Below, one piece after another: positions 1 through 8,575 of a DNA stretch of 64,000 nucleotides (its first letter is position 1; the number at the start of each line of letters is the position of its first letter). The notes beneath the pieces are model-generated. The model searched no databases. It saw nothing but the letters and a program-made list of their open reading frames with translations, and had not been told where the DNA came from. The position numbers and the translations under genes are program-made. Source of the stretch: Bacillota bacterium (GTDB lineage: Bacteria; Bacillota; Clostridia; Lachnospirales; Lachnospiraceae); NCBI GenBank assembly GCA_023411555.1, contig JAEYOQ010000058.1, positions 62,001-126,000 of the forward strand. The letters run 5' to 3'.

Positions 1-53
1 AGTGCCTGAAGATTCGTACCTCCACCGGACACAAGAACCGCTAGCTTTAGCAT
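1..53 (-). CDS. purN: phosphoribosylglycinamide formyltransferase, N-terminal fragment
   Basis: Only the first 17 codons are inside the window; the gene runs off the left edge. The reading frame gives MLKLAVLVSGGGTNLQA, the typical glycine-rich start of PurN, which formylates GAR with 10-formyl-tetrahydrofolate in purine synthesis. The ATG at 53-51 overlaps the purM stop codon by 7 bases (ATGCTAA), and a GAGAGGAG ribosome site lies inside the end of purM, so the two genes should be translationally coupled in a pur operon. Confidence 0.85.
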   Translation of the reverse strand, partial: MLKLAVLVSGGGTNLQA

Positions 54-1072
54 AAGGTTACTCCTCTCACGCCATCCACGGTCTCGCCGACTACAAAAGC
101 CTTCTCTCCGGCATCACCGAGTAGTTTAAGCGCCCTATCTACTTCCTTACTATCAACGGCTATCAGCATTCCGATTCCCATGTTATAGGTATTATACATA
201 ACCTGTTCTTCAATATTCCCATCCTTTGAGAGCATATGGAAGATCGGAGGAATCTCATAGCTATCCCTTTTCACCATAGCATGTATGCCTTCCGGAAGCA
301 TTCTGGGAATATTCTCATAAAAGCCCCCTCCCGTTATATGGCTACAGGCCTTTATCCCAACCTCACCCTTCTTTAAGCTCTCTAAGGCTTTCACATAAAT
401 CCTTGTAGGAGTAAGTAATGCCTCCCCTAAGGTACTACCAAGCGCTTCGTAGTACATGTTCAGCTTCTCTCTCTTCATATCAAATACTTTTCTTACCAGC
501 GAATATCCATTACTATGGATACCGGAAGAAGTTATTCCGATCAAGGTATCACCCTTCTTCACATCGGCTCCGGTTATCATCTGCTTCTGGTCGATTATGC
601 CGACAGCAAAGCCTGCCAAATCATATTCATCCTCCGGATAAAAGCCTGGCATCTCTGCAGTCTCACCACCGATTAGGGCAGCACCGGCCTGTTTACACCC
701 TTCCGCTACACCTTTTACTATAGTTGCAATCTTCTCCGGCTCATTCTTACCACAAGCGATATAATCCAAGAAAAATAGAGGCTGAGCACCTGCACAAGCA
801 ATATCATTCACACACATAGCTACACAGTCGATCCCAATGGTATCATGTTTGTCCAAAAGAAACGCTAGTTTAAGCTTTGTGCCAACACCATCGGTACCGG
901 ATATTAAGGTAGGTTGCTCCATGCTCTTGAAGCCCTCCAGAGAAAATGCACCGGAGAAACCTCCTATTCCCCCCAGGACCTCCTTACGCATCGTACCCTT
1001 GATATGCTCCTTCATCAGGTCCACCGCCTTATATCCGGCTTCAATATCCACTCCTGCCTTCTTATAATCCAT
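47..1072 (-). CDS. purM: phosphoribosylformylglycinamidine cyclo-ligase (AIR synthetase)
   Basis: PurM closes the imidazole ring of FGAM using ATP to give AIR in cytosolic purine synthesis. The 341-residue protein has the family length and landmarks: DYKKAGVDIEAG at the N-terminus, GGFSGAFSL, the ISGTDGVGTKLKLA nucleotide/phosphate loop near residue 60, DCVAMCVND, the IGGETAEMPGFY segment near residue 140 and HITGGGFYENIPRMLP near 245. I place the start at the ATG at 1072-1070 because GGAGG lies 8 bases upstream; an in-frame TTG at 1087 overlaps that ribosome site and is unlikely. It is followed directly by purN. No purF is next to it upstream; an ABC exporter in the same direction lies there instead, separated by 360 bases that contain a large hairpin. 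Confidence 0.97.
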   Translation of the reverse strand: MDYKKAGVDIEAGYKAVDLMKEHIKGTMRKEVLGGIGGFSGAFSLEGFKSMEQPTLISGTDGVGTKLKLAFLLDKHDTIGIDCVAMCVNDIACAGAQPLFFLDYIACGKNEPEKIATIVKGVAEGCKQAGAALIGGETAEMPGFYPEDEYDLAGFAVGIIDQKQMITGADVKKGDTLIGITSSGIHSNGYSLVRKVFDMKREKLNMYYEALGSTLGEALLTPTRIYVKALESLKKGEVGIKACSHITGGGFYENIPRMLPEGIHAMVKRDSYEIPPIFHMLSKDGNIEEQVMYNTYNMGIGMLIAVDSKEVDRALKLLGDAGEKAFVVGETVDGVRGVTLC

Positions 1073-1155
1073 CTGCTCTACCTCCAATTTCGACTAGCCT
1101 TATATCCAAATTGATTCAACCTCTAGCTCAATCATAACAATCATTTTATGCTCAC

Positions 1156-1184
1156 ATTTTAGCATATTTTCATATGTTTGTCCT
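1156..1184 (-). promoter_or_regulatory. possible sigma-A promoter for purM-purN
   Basis: On the minus strand AGGACA (1184-1179) is separated by 17 bases from TAAAAT (1161-1156), about 85 bases before the purM start. The -35 matches only four of six consensus bases, so this is a weak call. Confidence 0.3.
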
Positions 1185-1303
1185 CGGTTTATTTCTTATA
1201 CAATTCATTAGCCAACCTAATATATAACCCCATATATATTAGCAAAACTTTTAACCAAAATCCGGTCCCCATAAATAGAGTGCACATTAGTTTAAGATAT
1301 GAG

Positions 1304-1364
1304 TAACAGCATCCCATACCGGATAATCTCATTTAGCGAGATTATCCGGTATGGGATGCTGTTA
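1304..1364. repeat. 27-bp perfect inverted repeat between the ABC permease gene and purM
   Basis: Bases 1304-1330 and 1338-1364 are perfect reverse complements, separated by the 7-base loop ATTTAGC. The element lies 70 bases after the stop of the minus-strand permease gene and about 230 bases before purM. On the minus strand no T-run follows, so it is not a textbook intrinsic terminator, although it could still stop or process the exporter transcript. The rest of the 1073-1434 gap is A+T-rich and holds only a weak promoter candidate. Confidence 0.85.
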
Positions 1365-1434
1365 TTCTTATATTTATTCAATATCTGCTTTTTTGAAACA
1401 TGCACTTCCTATTACATGACGAACGTTCCATCGC

Positions 1435-3027
1435 TTACGCACATCCAAAAGCAGCAAATCGCTTCTTACCATAGGTTAGAACTAATACATATAAACCGAC
1501 ATTAATTCCTATCATTACAGCGATATAACCAAGATATGCAATCATCATACTCGGAATTATAGCCATAAGAATAAATTGAAGCACAACAATACCAAGGGAT
1601 GAGAAAATCGTAATCGTTGCTGCGGCACTCTGTTTTATTACTACTGCCTCATTACTCCAATTAAAATTGGGTAGGAGCAAATTAATCAATAATCCAAGCA
1701 GGGAAATAAATACAGAACATACTGCAGTAATGATAACCATAAGTACGGTAATAAGCACCCCTGCCTTCAGAGCGATACCAAGTATCACCGCATCAATGAG
1801 TGCGGGTGACAGTACGGTCAAATTAACATATATTTTCGCCAGATAAATCGTCTTCGGTTCGACCGGTAAGGATTTGATAATCCATAGGTTCTTCCCTTCA
1901 ATCGACATGGAAGACGATGTAGTACAGCACATCATTACACAGAAGGAGATAATCGTCGGTCCGATACCGGCCATCATATTAGTCGGCAGTTCCTCTCCGA
2001 AGATAGTCTGCATATCTACAAAAAGCAACGCTACCGAAGCCAAAGTCAGCATTACGATACCAAAAGCGGTATTGGTTACATATAGAGTGGATGAAAAATA
2101 ACGCTTTAGCTCCTTGCGATATAAAGCCCTCATAGGGGAGGATGTTTTCAATCTTCCCAGCTTATAGTTCGACTTTGCTCTTCCGGTCATAATTGCCGTA
2201 TTCATTTTCTTAAATACAACCTTAACCAAGATAGTATAAAGAACGAAAGCCAGAGCAGAGATTCCAAGAAATAACCCAAAGGCTATTAGATCCTGGTCTA
2301 CGACAGCCCTTGTATACAGCTTCGCCAAAGGATAGAGGTCATAAACCTGGGCCGTCATCGTCCTTCCCATATCAACCAGCTTCTCTCCGTCCTCCTCGAT
2401 ACCGAAGGACATAGCTACGAAGGCAGCCAGCAGACCCATGATAAGAATAATACTTAGTAAATTACTCCGACGAAATCTAGATGCCACATAAGCAATCACA
2501 GTACCAATCAAAGATGCAATCGCAATGGGAACAAGGGGTATAAAAAGCATCGCTACTACCCCAAGCCCGTAAAAGAGAATTGATGGCTGTGCTAATATCC
2601 CATAAGCGAACATCATAGGCAAAATCAGTATCGTAACAAACACCAGATTAATCGAATATAGAATAATCAGACGACTTGCGACAATCCCACCGGTACTAAT
2701 CGGCATTGCCATAACCATGTCATAATCCTTAAACCCAAATATAGTCCCCTTCACCTGCAATACGGTAGTGATAAGAAGAATGATACAGGTAATAGACATA
2801 AATAGCGTAGGTAGAAGCTCCAGACTGTCATACATCATTAGTCCGCTACCAATCATTATACTGTAGAAGAATGAGAGTGCACTCAGAAAAACTATAAAAA
2901 AAACAATGCCCAGGTATAACGCCTTCGGCTTCTTCTTTTTCATATTTCCAATGGACAGCATATCCCCCAGCACGGCCCAAAGCTGTACGCTGACTAAACG
3001 TAAGACCTTTCTCATAATAATAGCCAT
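1435..3027 (-). CDS. ABC exporter permease protein
   Basis: The 530-residue protein is almost wholly hydrophobic with about twelve predicted membrane segments, beginning with YLGIVFFIVFLSALSFFYS near residue 40 and ending with a stretch around IAYLGYIAVMIGINVGLYVL. A longer cytoplasmic loop (roughly residues 285-310, KMNTAIMTGRAKSNYKLGRL) is basic. It follows the ATPase gene after only 9 bases, so the pair forms a two-gene ABC exporter of the ABC-2 kind. The substrate cannot be read from the sequence; comparable pairs export peptides, antimicrobials or unknown compounds. Start: ATG at 3027 with GGAAAGG close by, or the in-frame ATG at 3015. Confidence 0.85.
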   Translation of the reverse strand: MAIIMRKVLRLVSVQLWAVLGDMLSIGNMKKKKPKALYLGIVFFIVFLSALSFFYSIMIGSGLMMYDSLELLPTLFMSITCIILLITTVLQVKGTIFGFKDYDMVMAMPISTGGIVASRLIILYSINLVFVTILILPMMFAYGILAQPSILFYGLGVVAMLFIPLVPIAIASLIGTVIAYVASRFRRSNLLSIILIMGLLAAFVAMSFGIEEDGEKLVDMGRTMTAQVYDLYPLAKLYTRAVVDQDLIAFGLFLGISALAFVLYTILVKVVFKKMNTAIMTGRAKSNYKLGRLKTSSPMRALYRKELKRYFSSTLYVTNTAFGIVMLTLASVALLFVDMQTIFGEELPTNMMAGIGPTIISFCVMMCCTTSSSMSIEGKNLWIIKSLPVEPKTIYLAKIYVNLTVLSPALIDAVILGIALKAGVLITVLMVIITAVCSVFISLLGLLINLLLPNFNWSNEAVVIKQSAAATITIFSSLGIVVLQFILMAIIPSMMIAYLGYIAVMIGINVGLYVLVLTYGKKRFAAFGCA

Positions 3028-3036
3028 ACCTTTCCA

Positions 3037-3753
3037 CTATTTTTCATCAATCAGCTCCATAAATACTTCCTCAAGACTGTTATTGCCCTTGACCTCTTCG
3101 GTTGTTCCGCAGCAAATCAATCTACCATTCTTAATGATGGCAATCTTGTTACAGAGCTTTTCGGCCACCTCAAGCACATGAGTGGAGAAGAATATAGCAC
3201 TACCCTCCTGGCAAATCTGTGCCATAATGGTTTTTAAGGTATGGGCAGCCTTCGGATCCAAACCAACAAAGGGCTCATCCAGAACCAGCAGCTTCGGTCG
3301 ATGTATTAAGGCTGCGATGATAGCCAGCTTCTGTTTCATACCATGGGAATAGGAGGATATGGTATCCCCCAGACTAGATGTCAGCTCGAAGGCATCACTG
3401 TATCGTTCAATTAAGGTTTCGCGGTCAAAACGATTAACCTCATAGATATCCCCGATAAAGTTTAGATATCCTATACCAGTCAGGTGCTCATACAAATCCG
3501 GATTATCAGGAATGTAAGCGGTAATCTTCTTACAGGCTACCGGATCCTTTTTTATCGAGATTCTATCAATGGTAATCTCACCCTCTTCAAAATCTAATAC
3601 TCCAACAATGGAACGAATAGTCGTTGTCTTTCCTGCTCCGTTGTGTCCGATAAACCCGAAGATATCCCCTTTATTCACCTCCAAGCTTAATTGATCCACC
3701 GCCTTCTTATCACTATTATAACTCTTCGAGAAATTCTTAATACTTAACATCAT
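3037..3753 (-). CDS. ABC transporter ATP-binding protein
   Basis: A 238-residue ABC ATPase for the permease encoded just downstream. It has Walker A (GHNGAGKTTTIRSI, near residue 38), the Q-loop region, the signature (YSHGMKQKLAII, a variant of LSGGQ seen in ABC-2-type exporters), Walker B (LLVLDEPFVGLDP) and the switch histidine (STHVLEVAEKL). The C-terminus ends NNSLEEVFMELIDE, the usual tail of the CcmA/YxlF-type exporter ATPases. GGGAGGG precedes two adjacent ATG codons at 3753 and 3750; the second has better spacing. The two genes are probably co-transcribed after the aminopeptidase gene 30 bases upstream. Confidence 0.95.
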   Translation of the reverse strand: MMLSIKNFSKSYNSDKKAVDQLSLEVNKGDIFGFIGHNGAGKTTTIRSIVGVLDFEEGEITIDRISIKKDPVACKKITAYIPDNPDLYEHLTGIGYLNFIGDIYEVNRFDRETLIERYSDAFELTSSLGDTISSYSHGMKQKLAIIAALIHRPKLLVLDEPFVGLDPKAAHTLKTIMAQICQEGSAIFFSTHVLEVAEKLCNKIAIIKNGRLICCGTTEEVKGNNSLEEVFMELIDEK

Positions 3754-3782
3754 AACCCTCCCGTAATGATTTAAAGCATTAC

Positions 3783-5855
3783 CTATTCAAAGGCATCATT
3801 CAGCTCTGTTGTTCCTTCCAAAACAAACCTAGCATTTTGTATGATCGGTATTCTACTTCCATCCTTCTTCACTACTGCAATTTCTTTAATCTCATCATAG
3901 GGAAGTGTAATATCTGTATGACAGTTAAAGTAAGCCTTTGCTGGATCTGTCTTACGTAAAAGAGAAATCTCATTGTCCCTTGCCACAATTTCTTTCCCAT
4001 CCGGATTATATACCGCGGTCTCCTCACTCATGTGATAGCAGGTATCACCTATAGCAAAATGAGGACCGGTCTTCTCGGCTATCAGAATCGGAAGCTTCGG
4101 TGCAATATCGAATTTCTTACCCATCATATACGCTGTCGTGTTAGTTCCGATGGCGAACTCACCCAAGGGTAAATACTCATGATTGTAAAGTAGATTTTCT
4201 TTAATATAGCTTCTATTCTTCTCCTTATCTTCAAAGTTCGAACAGCTATAATCAGCTACCAGTCCATCTCGGAAGGTTAATTCCAACTCATTATATTCTA
4301 AATCCCTAAGATATATCTTGGGCACATGGAGAACTCCATTGGTACCGGTTAGTACCGGTGATGTGAATACTTCACCGACCGGAATATTGACATCAGCCAC
4401 ACAGTTCTCAAAAATCGTCTCTTTGGAGCTATCCTTTAGCTCATATAGCTTTACCTTAAGATCTGTATGATTCTTTCCTGCACCAAGAATATGAACATAA
4501 TCTCCCTGATCCAGAGCATCAATCATAAACTGCTGAATCTTTCGGTAGCGATTACTTTCCAAGGTATTCACTTTCACGGTCTCTGCAAATATTTCATTAA
4601 AATCTTTACCGATCTCGGGTACAGGATAAGAGATTATGGTGAAGGAGATCTCGTCTAGCTTAAGATACTCGTTTCTTACGAAGCTTTCCTCATTATTATA
4701 AGCCACATAGAGCTTCTGCTGACGCTTATCCAGCTTCACTGCTTCCTTCTTATCCTCCGGAGCAAACAGTTCCTCACCAAACACTTCGATAACAGCCGGT
4801 CCTGCATATAGTCCGGCCACCTTCTTATACTTCTCAAAGGCCTTCTTAAGGCTCGCCACCTTTCTTTCCTTAAAGGCTTTGTCAAAAAACAGGCCGATAT
4901 CAAACCGATGGTCATAATCATACTGCTTGTTGGGGCTAGTCGCATGATAACCAATCTTCAGATGCTGCTGCTTATTCACTGCATTGTAAGCAGCGCGATA
5001 GATGGTAGGCTCCAGACCCATTTTCTTAAAATTCGTAATTGCAAAACGCACCATTCTCTCGTAACCAATCTGGTAACGAATGTTAACATAGGCCTTTTTA
5101 CTCAGATCAAGCCTGTTTGCAATAAAGCCCAAGCGATAGCCTTCTGTATATGTATCAGCCATCGCCTGTAACTGGTCCTCCGGTAAAGAATTCAAGAACT
5201 CAGCCGTCTTCAGCTCATTATCTGTAATATATTCTCCATAATGATAAAGATACCGAAGATCCGATAAATCTGATTCCATAATAATATCTCTGGCAAAGGT
5301 AAGCTCCGGATCAACCAAATCACGAACACGATTCTCCACAAGCACTTCACAGTAATCACTCATGAAATCATAGACAGCCCGTTTCACATCCTTGTAGGTA
5401 TACTCATCCTCTTCCTCAAAGTAATTGTAAACCTCGATGAAAAGCTCCAGATAAATGGTTATCTCATAAAGTCTGGCCTCGTATGCATAGATAATAATAC
5501 TACGAAGCTCCGTTGCAAGGAAGGAGAGTAGCTTACCGAATTTGTCGCCAAACTTCTCACAAGCATAAGAAGGGTTTGCATAACTAAAATGATAGTTATC
5601 TCCTACAATATCCTCATATAATGCATGATTTAAGCTCTCCTGTTCCTTAAGGGAAAGCTTCGATATGCGTTCCTCCAAGGTCATCGCTGCAACCTGTTTA
5701 ACCATGAGTATAAGGGCAGCAGTCCGACGGAAATAGTCACGGAAGGGCTCACGTACGCTTTCCTCCTGCTCCATCAAAGCTATCCGTTCTAACGCTAACT
5801 CATATCTTTCCTTAATTGCTTCATTGCTTTCTTTAAATAAATCAGTATATACCAT
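3783..5855 (-). CDS. long M29-type aminopeptidase with a large N-terminal domain
   Basis: The C-terminal part carries the metal and catalytic landmarks of M29 aminopeptidases (AmpS/PepS/AmpT): DLKVKLYELK, NIPVGEVFTSPV, GEFAIGTN, TGPHFAIGDTCYH and CHTDI, which supply the expected Glu, Glu, His, Tyr and His-x-Asp residues. M29 enzymes are usually about 400 residues; this protein is about 690. The first 300 residues are rich in acidic and aromatic helices (for example EVYNYFEEEDEYTYKDVKRAV) and match nothing I recognise. No signal peptide or membrane segment is visible, so a cytosolic peptidase is likely. I place the start at ATG 5855 (MVYTDLFKES) because GGAGG precedes it by 11 bases; ATG 5873 has no ribosome site. 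The small membrane-protein genes lie directly upstream. Confidence 0.85.
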   Translation of the reverse strand: MVYTDLFKESNEAIKERYELALERIALMEQEESVREPFRDYFRRTAALILMVKQVAAMTLEERISKLSLKEQESLNHALYEDIVGDNYHFSYANPSYACEKFGDKFGKLLSFLATELRSIIIYAYEARLYEITIYLELFIEVYNYFEEEDEYTYKDVKRAVYDFMSDYCEVLVENRVRDLVDPELTFARDIIMESDLSDLRYLYHYGEYITDNELKTAEFLNSLPEDQLQAMADTYTEGYRLGFIANRLDLSKKAYVNIRYQIGYERMVRFAITNFKKMGLEPTIYRAAYNAVNKQQHLKIGYHATSPNKQYDYDHRFDIGLFFDKAFKERKVASLKKAFEKYKKVAGLYAGPAVIEVFGEELFAPEDKKEAVKLDKRQQKLYVAYNNEESFVRNEYLKLDEISFTIISYPVPEIGKDFNEIFAETVKVNTLESNRYRKIQQFMIDALDQGDYVHILGAGKNHTDLKVKLYELKDSSKETIFENCVADVNIPVGEVFTSPVLTGTNGVLHVPKIYLRDLEYNELELTFRDGLVADYSCSNFEDKEKNRSYIKENLLYNHEYLPLGEFAIGTNTTAYMMGKKFDIAPKLPILIAEKTGPHFAIGDTCYHMSEETAVYNPDGKEIVARDNEISLLRKTDPAKAYFNCHTDITLPYDEIKEIAVVKKDGSRIPIIQNARFVLEGTTELNDAFE

Positions 5856-5902
5856 AACCGTATTTTCCTCCATTCTTAATTAACATAGCATTCCCGGCCT
5901 TC

Positions 5903-6232
5903 TTAACCGCCAATACCTAGTATATAGACGATCAGTAAAACGATTGTCATGATTCCGTTCAATACCGCACCGATAATTGGGAAACGGTAAAAAATATCCT
6001 TCTTCTTAAAAGCCTTATAGGAAAGTATAAAACCACAGAGAGATAAGGCAAACAAACCTATTCCGGTAAAACCAAGGACAATACCTCCCTTACCATGATT
6101 TAATCCGGACAAAATACTGGCAGCCAGTAATCCCAGAATGGATATAATACCAATGATCATGGAGCAAATCCCCAGTTTTGTATGCCTTCTTCCCGAGAAA
6201 TGAATCATTTCCTTATTACGCTTAAAATGCAT
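5903..6232 (-). CDS. small membrane protein, DUF6142-like
   Basis: A 109-residue protein with a basic cytoplasmic N-terminus (MHFKRNKEMIHFSGRRHTK) and three membrane segments: LGICSMIIGIISILGLLAAS, IVLGFTGIGLFALSLCGFIL and FPIIGAVLNGIMTIVLLIVY. This resembles small DUF4190/DUF6142-type proteins common in Lachnospiraceae; the function is unknown. The gene starts 2 bases after the VanZ-like gene stops, and its AGGGGGG ribosome site lies inside the end of that gene, so the two are translationally linked. The family name is from memory of the pattern, not a search. Confidence 0.75.
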   Translation of the reverse strand: MHFKRNKEMIHFSGRRHTKLGICSMIIGIISILGLLAASILSGLNHGKGGIVLGFTGIGLFALSLCGFILSYKAFKKKDIFYRFPIIGAVLNGIMTIVLLIVYILGIGG

Positions 6233-6234
6233 CT

Positions 6235-6720
6235 CTAATCCCCCCTAATAACCCTATGCTTCTTATTCAAGCTTCGATAGAAGGTATAGCATATAACAAA
6301 TGCAATATACCCTAATAAGCCTCCCAGCGTATTCAAGAAAAGATCATCCACATCAAAGATGCCCACCTTCAGATATAATTGAAGCGATTCTACTGTTAGA
6401 CTGAATAATAAGCTCAAGAATATTATCTTAAAAAATCCGCGATACCTCTTATGAATAAACGGTAGTAAAAAGCCAAAGGGTGCAAAGGCTAAAATATTAC
6501 CCAGTATATTAACGATAAAGGTCTCATATCCCAGCAGCTCCCGATAAAGGATAAACCGTTTAATTTCCTTAAAAAACTCTAGATTATATCGATAGCTCTC
6601 TACCACATAACCTCTTCCGTAGTGCTCACTGAGGAACAAAAAATAAGACAATATAATAATATATATATAAAACAAAAGCCCTCCGGCTCGTTTTAATCGC
6701 TTTTTGGTTAGTTCATTCAA
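6235..6720 (-). CDS. VanZ-like family membrane protein
   Basis: The 161-residue protein has four or five membrane segments and the VanZ-like core: NILGNILAFAPFGFLLPFI followed by LLFSLTVESLQLYLKVGIFDVDDLFLNTLGG, in which the E-x-x-Q-x6-R/G-x-x-D-x-x-D-x-x-x-N motif of the family is clear. VanZ-like proteins sit in the membrane; VanZ itself gives low-level teicoplanin resistance, but most chromosomal members have no known role. It heads a two-gene unit with the downstream small membrane protein. GGAGAAAAG lies ahead of the ATG at 6720. Confidence 0.9.
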   Translation of the reverse strand: MNELTKKRLKRAGGLLFYIYIIILSYFLFLSEHYGRGYVVESYRYNLEFFKEIKRFILYRELLGYETFIVNILGNILAFAPFGFLLPFIHKRYRGFFKIIFLSLLFSLTVESLQLYLKVGIFDVDDLFLNTLGGLLGYIAFVICYTFYRSLNKKHRVIRGD

Positions 6721-6914
6721 TTCTTTTCTCCATATCCTATATTTTCCCTACAATAGAAAGTACTAGCTTATTATTTCTAAGATTATTCATTATATTACAC
6801 AAAATCCTGGAAAATATTCAGCTTGTTATATTTTGCAATATCACCTATAATCTTACATATCGTATGTAAAAATAATACAATCATCATGCAACTTCACCAT
6901 TATTATGACTATGC

Positions 6915-6991
6915 TGTCAAAAGGCGTCCTCTGTCTGAAAATGTGAATATCACTGTATGATTCACCTTTTAATTAAAACGGCCTTTTGACA
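6915..6991. repeat. nested inverted repeat in the divergent VanZ-like / hydrogenase gap
   Basis: The outer arms TGTCAAAAGGC (6915-6925) and GCCTTTTGACA (6981-6991) pair perfectly over 11 bases. Inside, 6938-6948 and 6960-6970 pair at 10 of 11 positions around an 11-base loop. The element lies in the 495-base region between the two divergent genes, about 195 bases before the VanZ-like start and 225 before the hydrogenase start. No T-run follows on either strand. The rest of the gap is A+T-rich, with a TATAAT at 7113-7118 that could be the -10 of the hydrogenase promoter but lacks a good -35. Confidence 0.7.
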
Positions 6992-7215
6992 CCTTGATCC
7001 TATTATAAATCAAATCCAAATCCTAGTAAAGCATAATAGCACGTCTTTCAAGGATTTCTGGAGCATAGAAGCAAATAGAGTATGTTGCGATGATTGTTTC
7101 ATAAGTTTTGGATATAATAATTTATCAATAGGGGCTGTTTTAAAATGTAAGTATCCCCTTCTAAGAGCAAGCAAGTAAAGTTAGCATGTAATTACTTTGA
7201 GGAAAGGATTTTACG

Positions 7216-8469
7216 GTGGTTCGAATGAAGACATTTGAAGAGTTATATTATGAGGTTTTAGTCAGGACGCTTAAGGATAAGGATATGAGTTTTCTTGAAA
7301 AAATGGAGCTTTACGATACCCATCAGCTGGACTGCCTCCTGCATCCTGAAAAGCACCCGGTTGTTTGGCATTCCGGGGATTGCCAGTGCGAGAAAGGCAA
7401 GCATCATTGCGAGGAGGTTTGCCCCTTCCATGCGATCCATCCCGGAGAGTCCGGCGAAATGACAATCGATGAAGACTTGTGCGTTGGTTGCTCCATCTGT
7501 ATTCAGGAGTGCCGTGCTAAAAAACTGTCCGGTAGCAAGGATGTCATTGCTGCCCTCCAGTCCATCCGCTCTCATAAGGGGTTGGTATATGCTCTTGTGG
7601 CTCCAGCCTTTTTGGGTCAGTTCAGTAGTGAGGTAACCCCAGGAAAGCTACGAAGTGCCTTGAAGGCAGTGGGCTTTGACGGAATGATTGAGGTTGCTTT
7701 ATTTGCAGATATATTGACCTTAAAAGAAGCATTGGAGTTCGACAAGAATATCATAACAGAAAATGATTATCAGCTTACCAGCTGCTGCTGTCCTATGTGG
7801 ATAGCAATGATTCGAAAGATTTATAAGGATTTGATGCCTCATGTTCCCCCAGCAGTATCTCCAATGATCGCCTGCGGACGTGCTGTTAAGGTCATGCATC
7901 CGGATGCCTTCACCATCTTTATTGGACCATGCCTCGCTAAAAAGGCAGAGGCCAGAGAAAAGGATATCGCCGGAGCCATAGATATTGTACTCACCTTCCA
8001 GGAGGTACAGGATATCTTTGATGTTATGGAAATCAATCCTGCTAATATGGAAGAAAGCGATAAGGATCATTCCTCCAGAGCCGGCAGAATCTATGCCCAT
8101 ACCGGAGGAGTCAGTGAAGCAGTCAGCCGTACTCTTGAACGCCTTAATCCAAACCGTAAGATTTCCATTCGGACAAAGCAGGCCGATGGAGTTCCTGCCT
8201 GCAAAGCAATGATTAATGATCTACTCTCAGGAAATACAACTGCTAACTTCTTCGAGGGTATGGGTTGTGTCGGAGGCTGCGTTGGTGGTCCCAGGGCACT
8301 GATACCACATGAGATTGGTAGAGAGAATGTAGTGGAATATGGTAAATCCGCTCCTTATCCCACTCCAATCGATAACCCCTATGTTGTCGAGCTATTGCAT
8401 CGGCTAGGTTTGGATACCGTGGACAGCCTTCTTGAGAAGAGCGATATCTTCACTCGAACCTTCGAATAA
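7216..8469 (+). CDS. monomeric [FeFe] hydrogenase with N-terminal ferredoxin domain
   Basis: The 417-residue protein has an N-terminal cysteine-rich region (CQCEKGKHHCEEVCPFHAI near residue 57, then CVGCSICIQEC near 90) for two [4Fe-4S] clusters and a C-terminal H-cluster domain. The three H-cluster signatures are TSCCCPMW near 188, GPCLAKKAEA near 235 and EGMGCVGGCVGG near 350. The first has an extra cysteine compared with the usual TSCCPxW, and the second has Gly-Pro-Cys in place of Met-Pro-Cys. There is no PAS sensor domain and no partner subunit or HydEFG maturation gene nearby. It resembles the short group C/D enzymes of clostridia, some proposed to be sensors; real H2 activity cannot be judged here. 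The GTG at 7216 is chosen because AGGAAAGG lies 8 bases upstream. Confidence 0.85.
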   Translation: MVRMKTFEELYYEVLVRTLKDKDMSFLEKMELYDTHQLDCLLHPEKHPVVWHSGDCQCEKGKHHCEEVCPFHAIHPGESGEMTIDEDLCVGCSICIQECRAKKLSGSKDVIAALQSIRSHKGLVYALVAPAFLGQFSSEVTPGKLRSALKAVGFDGMIEVALFADILTLKEALEFDKNIITENDYQLTSCCCPMWIAMIRKIYKDLMPHVPPAVSPMIACGRAVKVMHPDAFTIFIGPCLAKKAEAREKDIAGAIDIVLTFQEVQDIFDVMEINPANMEESDKDHSSRAGRIYAHTGGVSEAVSRTLERLNPNRKISIRTKQADGVPACKAMINDLLSGNTTANFFEGMGCVGGCVGGPRALIPHEIGRENVVEYGKSAPYPTPIDNPYVVELLHRLGLDTVDSLLEKSDIFTRTFE

Positions 8470-8475
8470 GAATAC

Positions 8476-8519
8476 AACAGGAGTACCGCCAGACTATTGT
8501 CATCGGCGATACTCCTGTT
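8476..8519 (+). terminator. intrinsic terminator-like hairpin after the hydrogenase gene
   Basis: Bases 8476-8490 and 8505-8519 form a 15-bp stem with one mismatch, beginning 7 bases after the hydrogenase stop codon. The following bases (ATTCTACATC) are only moderately T-rich. Confidence 0.65.
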
Positions 8520-8575
8520 ATTCTACATCTATCATTCTTATATCTATTGTTCTTATATCTATTGCTCTATAACTG

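Noticed and set aside
1299..1505. Plus-strand open frame over the 27-bp inverted repeat
   Set aside because: It runs through the hairpin and into the permease gene, with no ribosome site.
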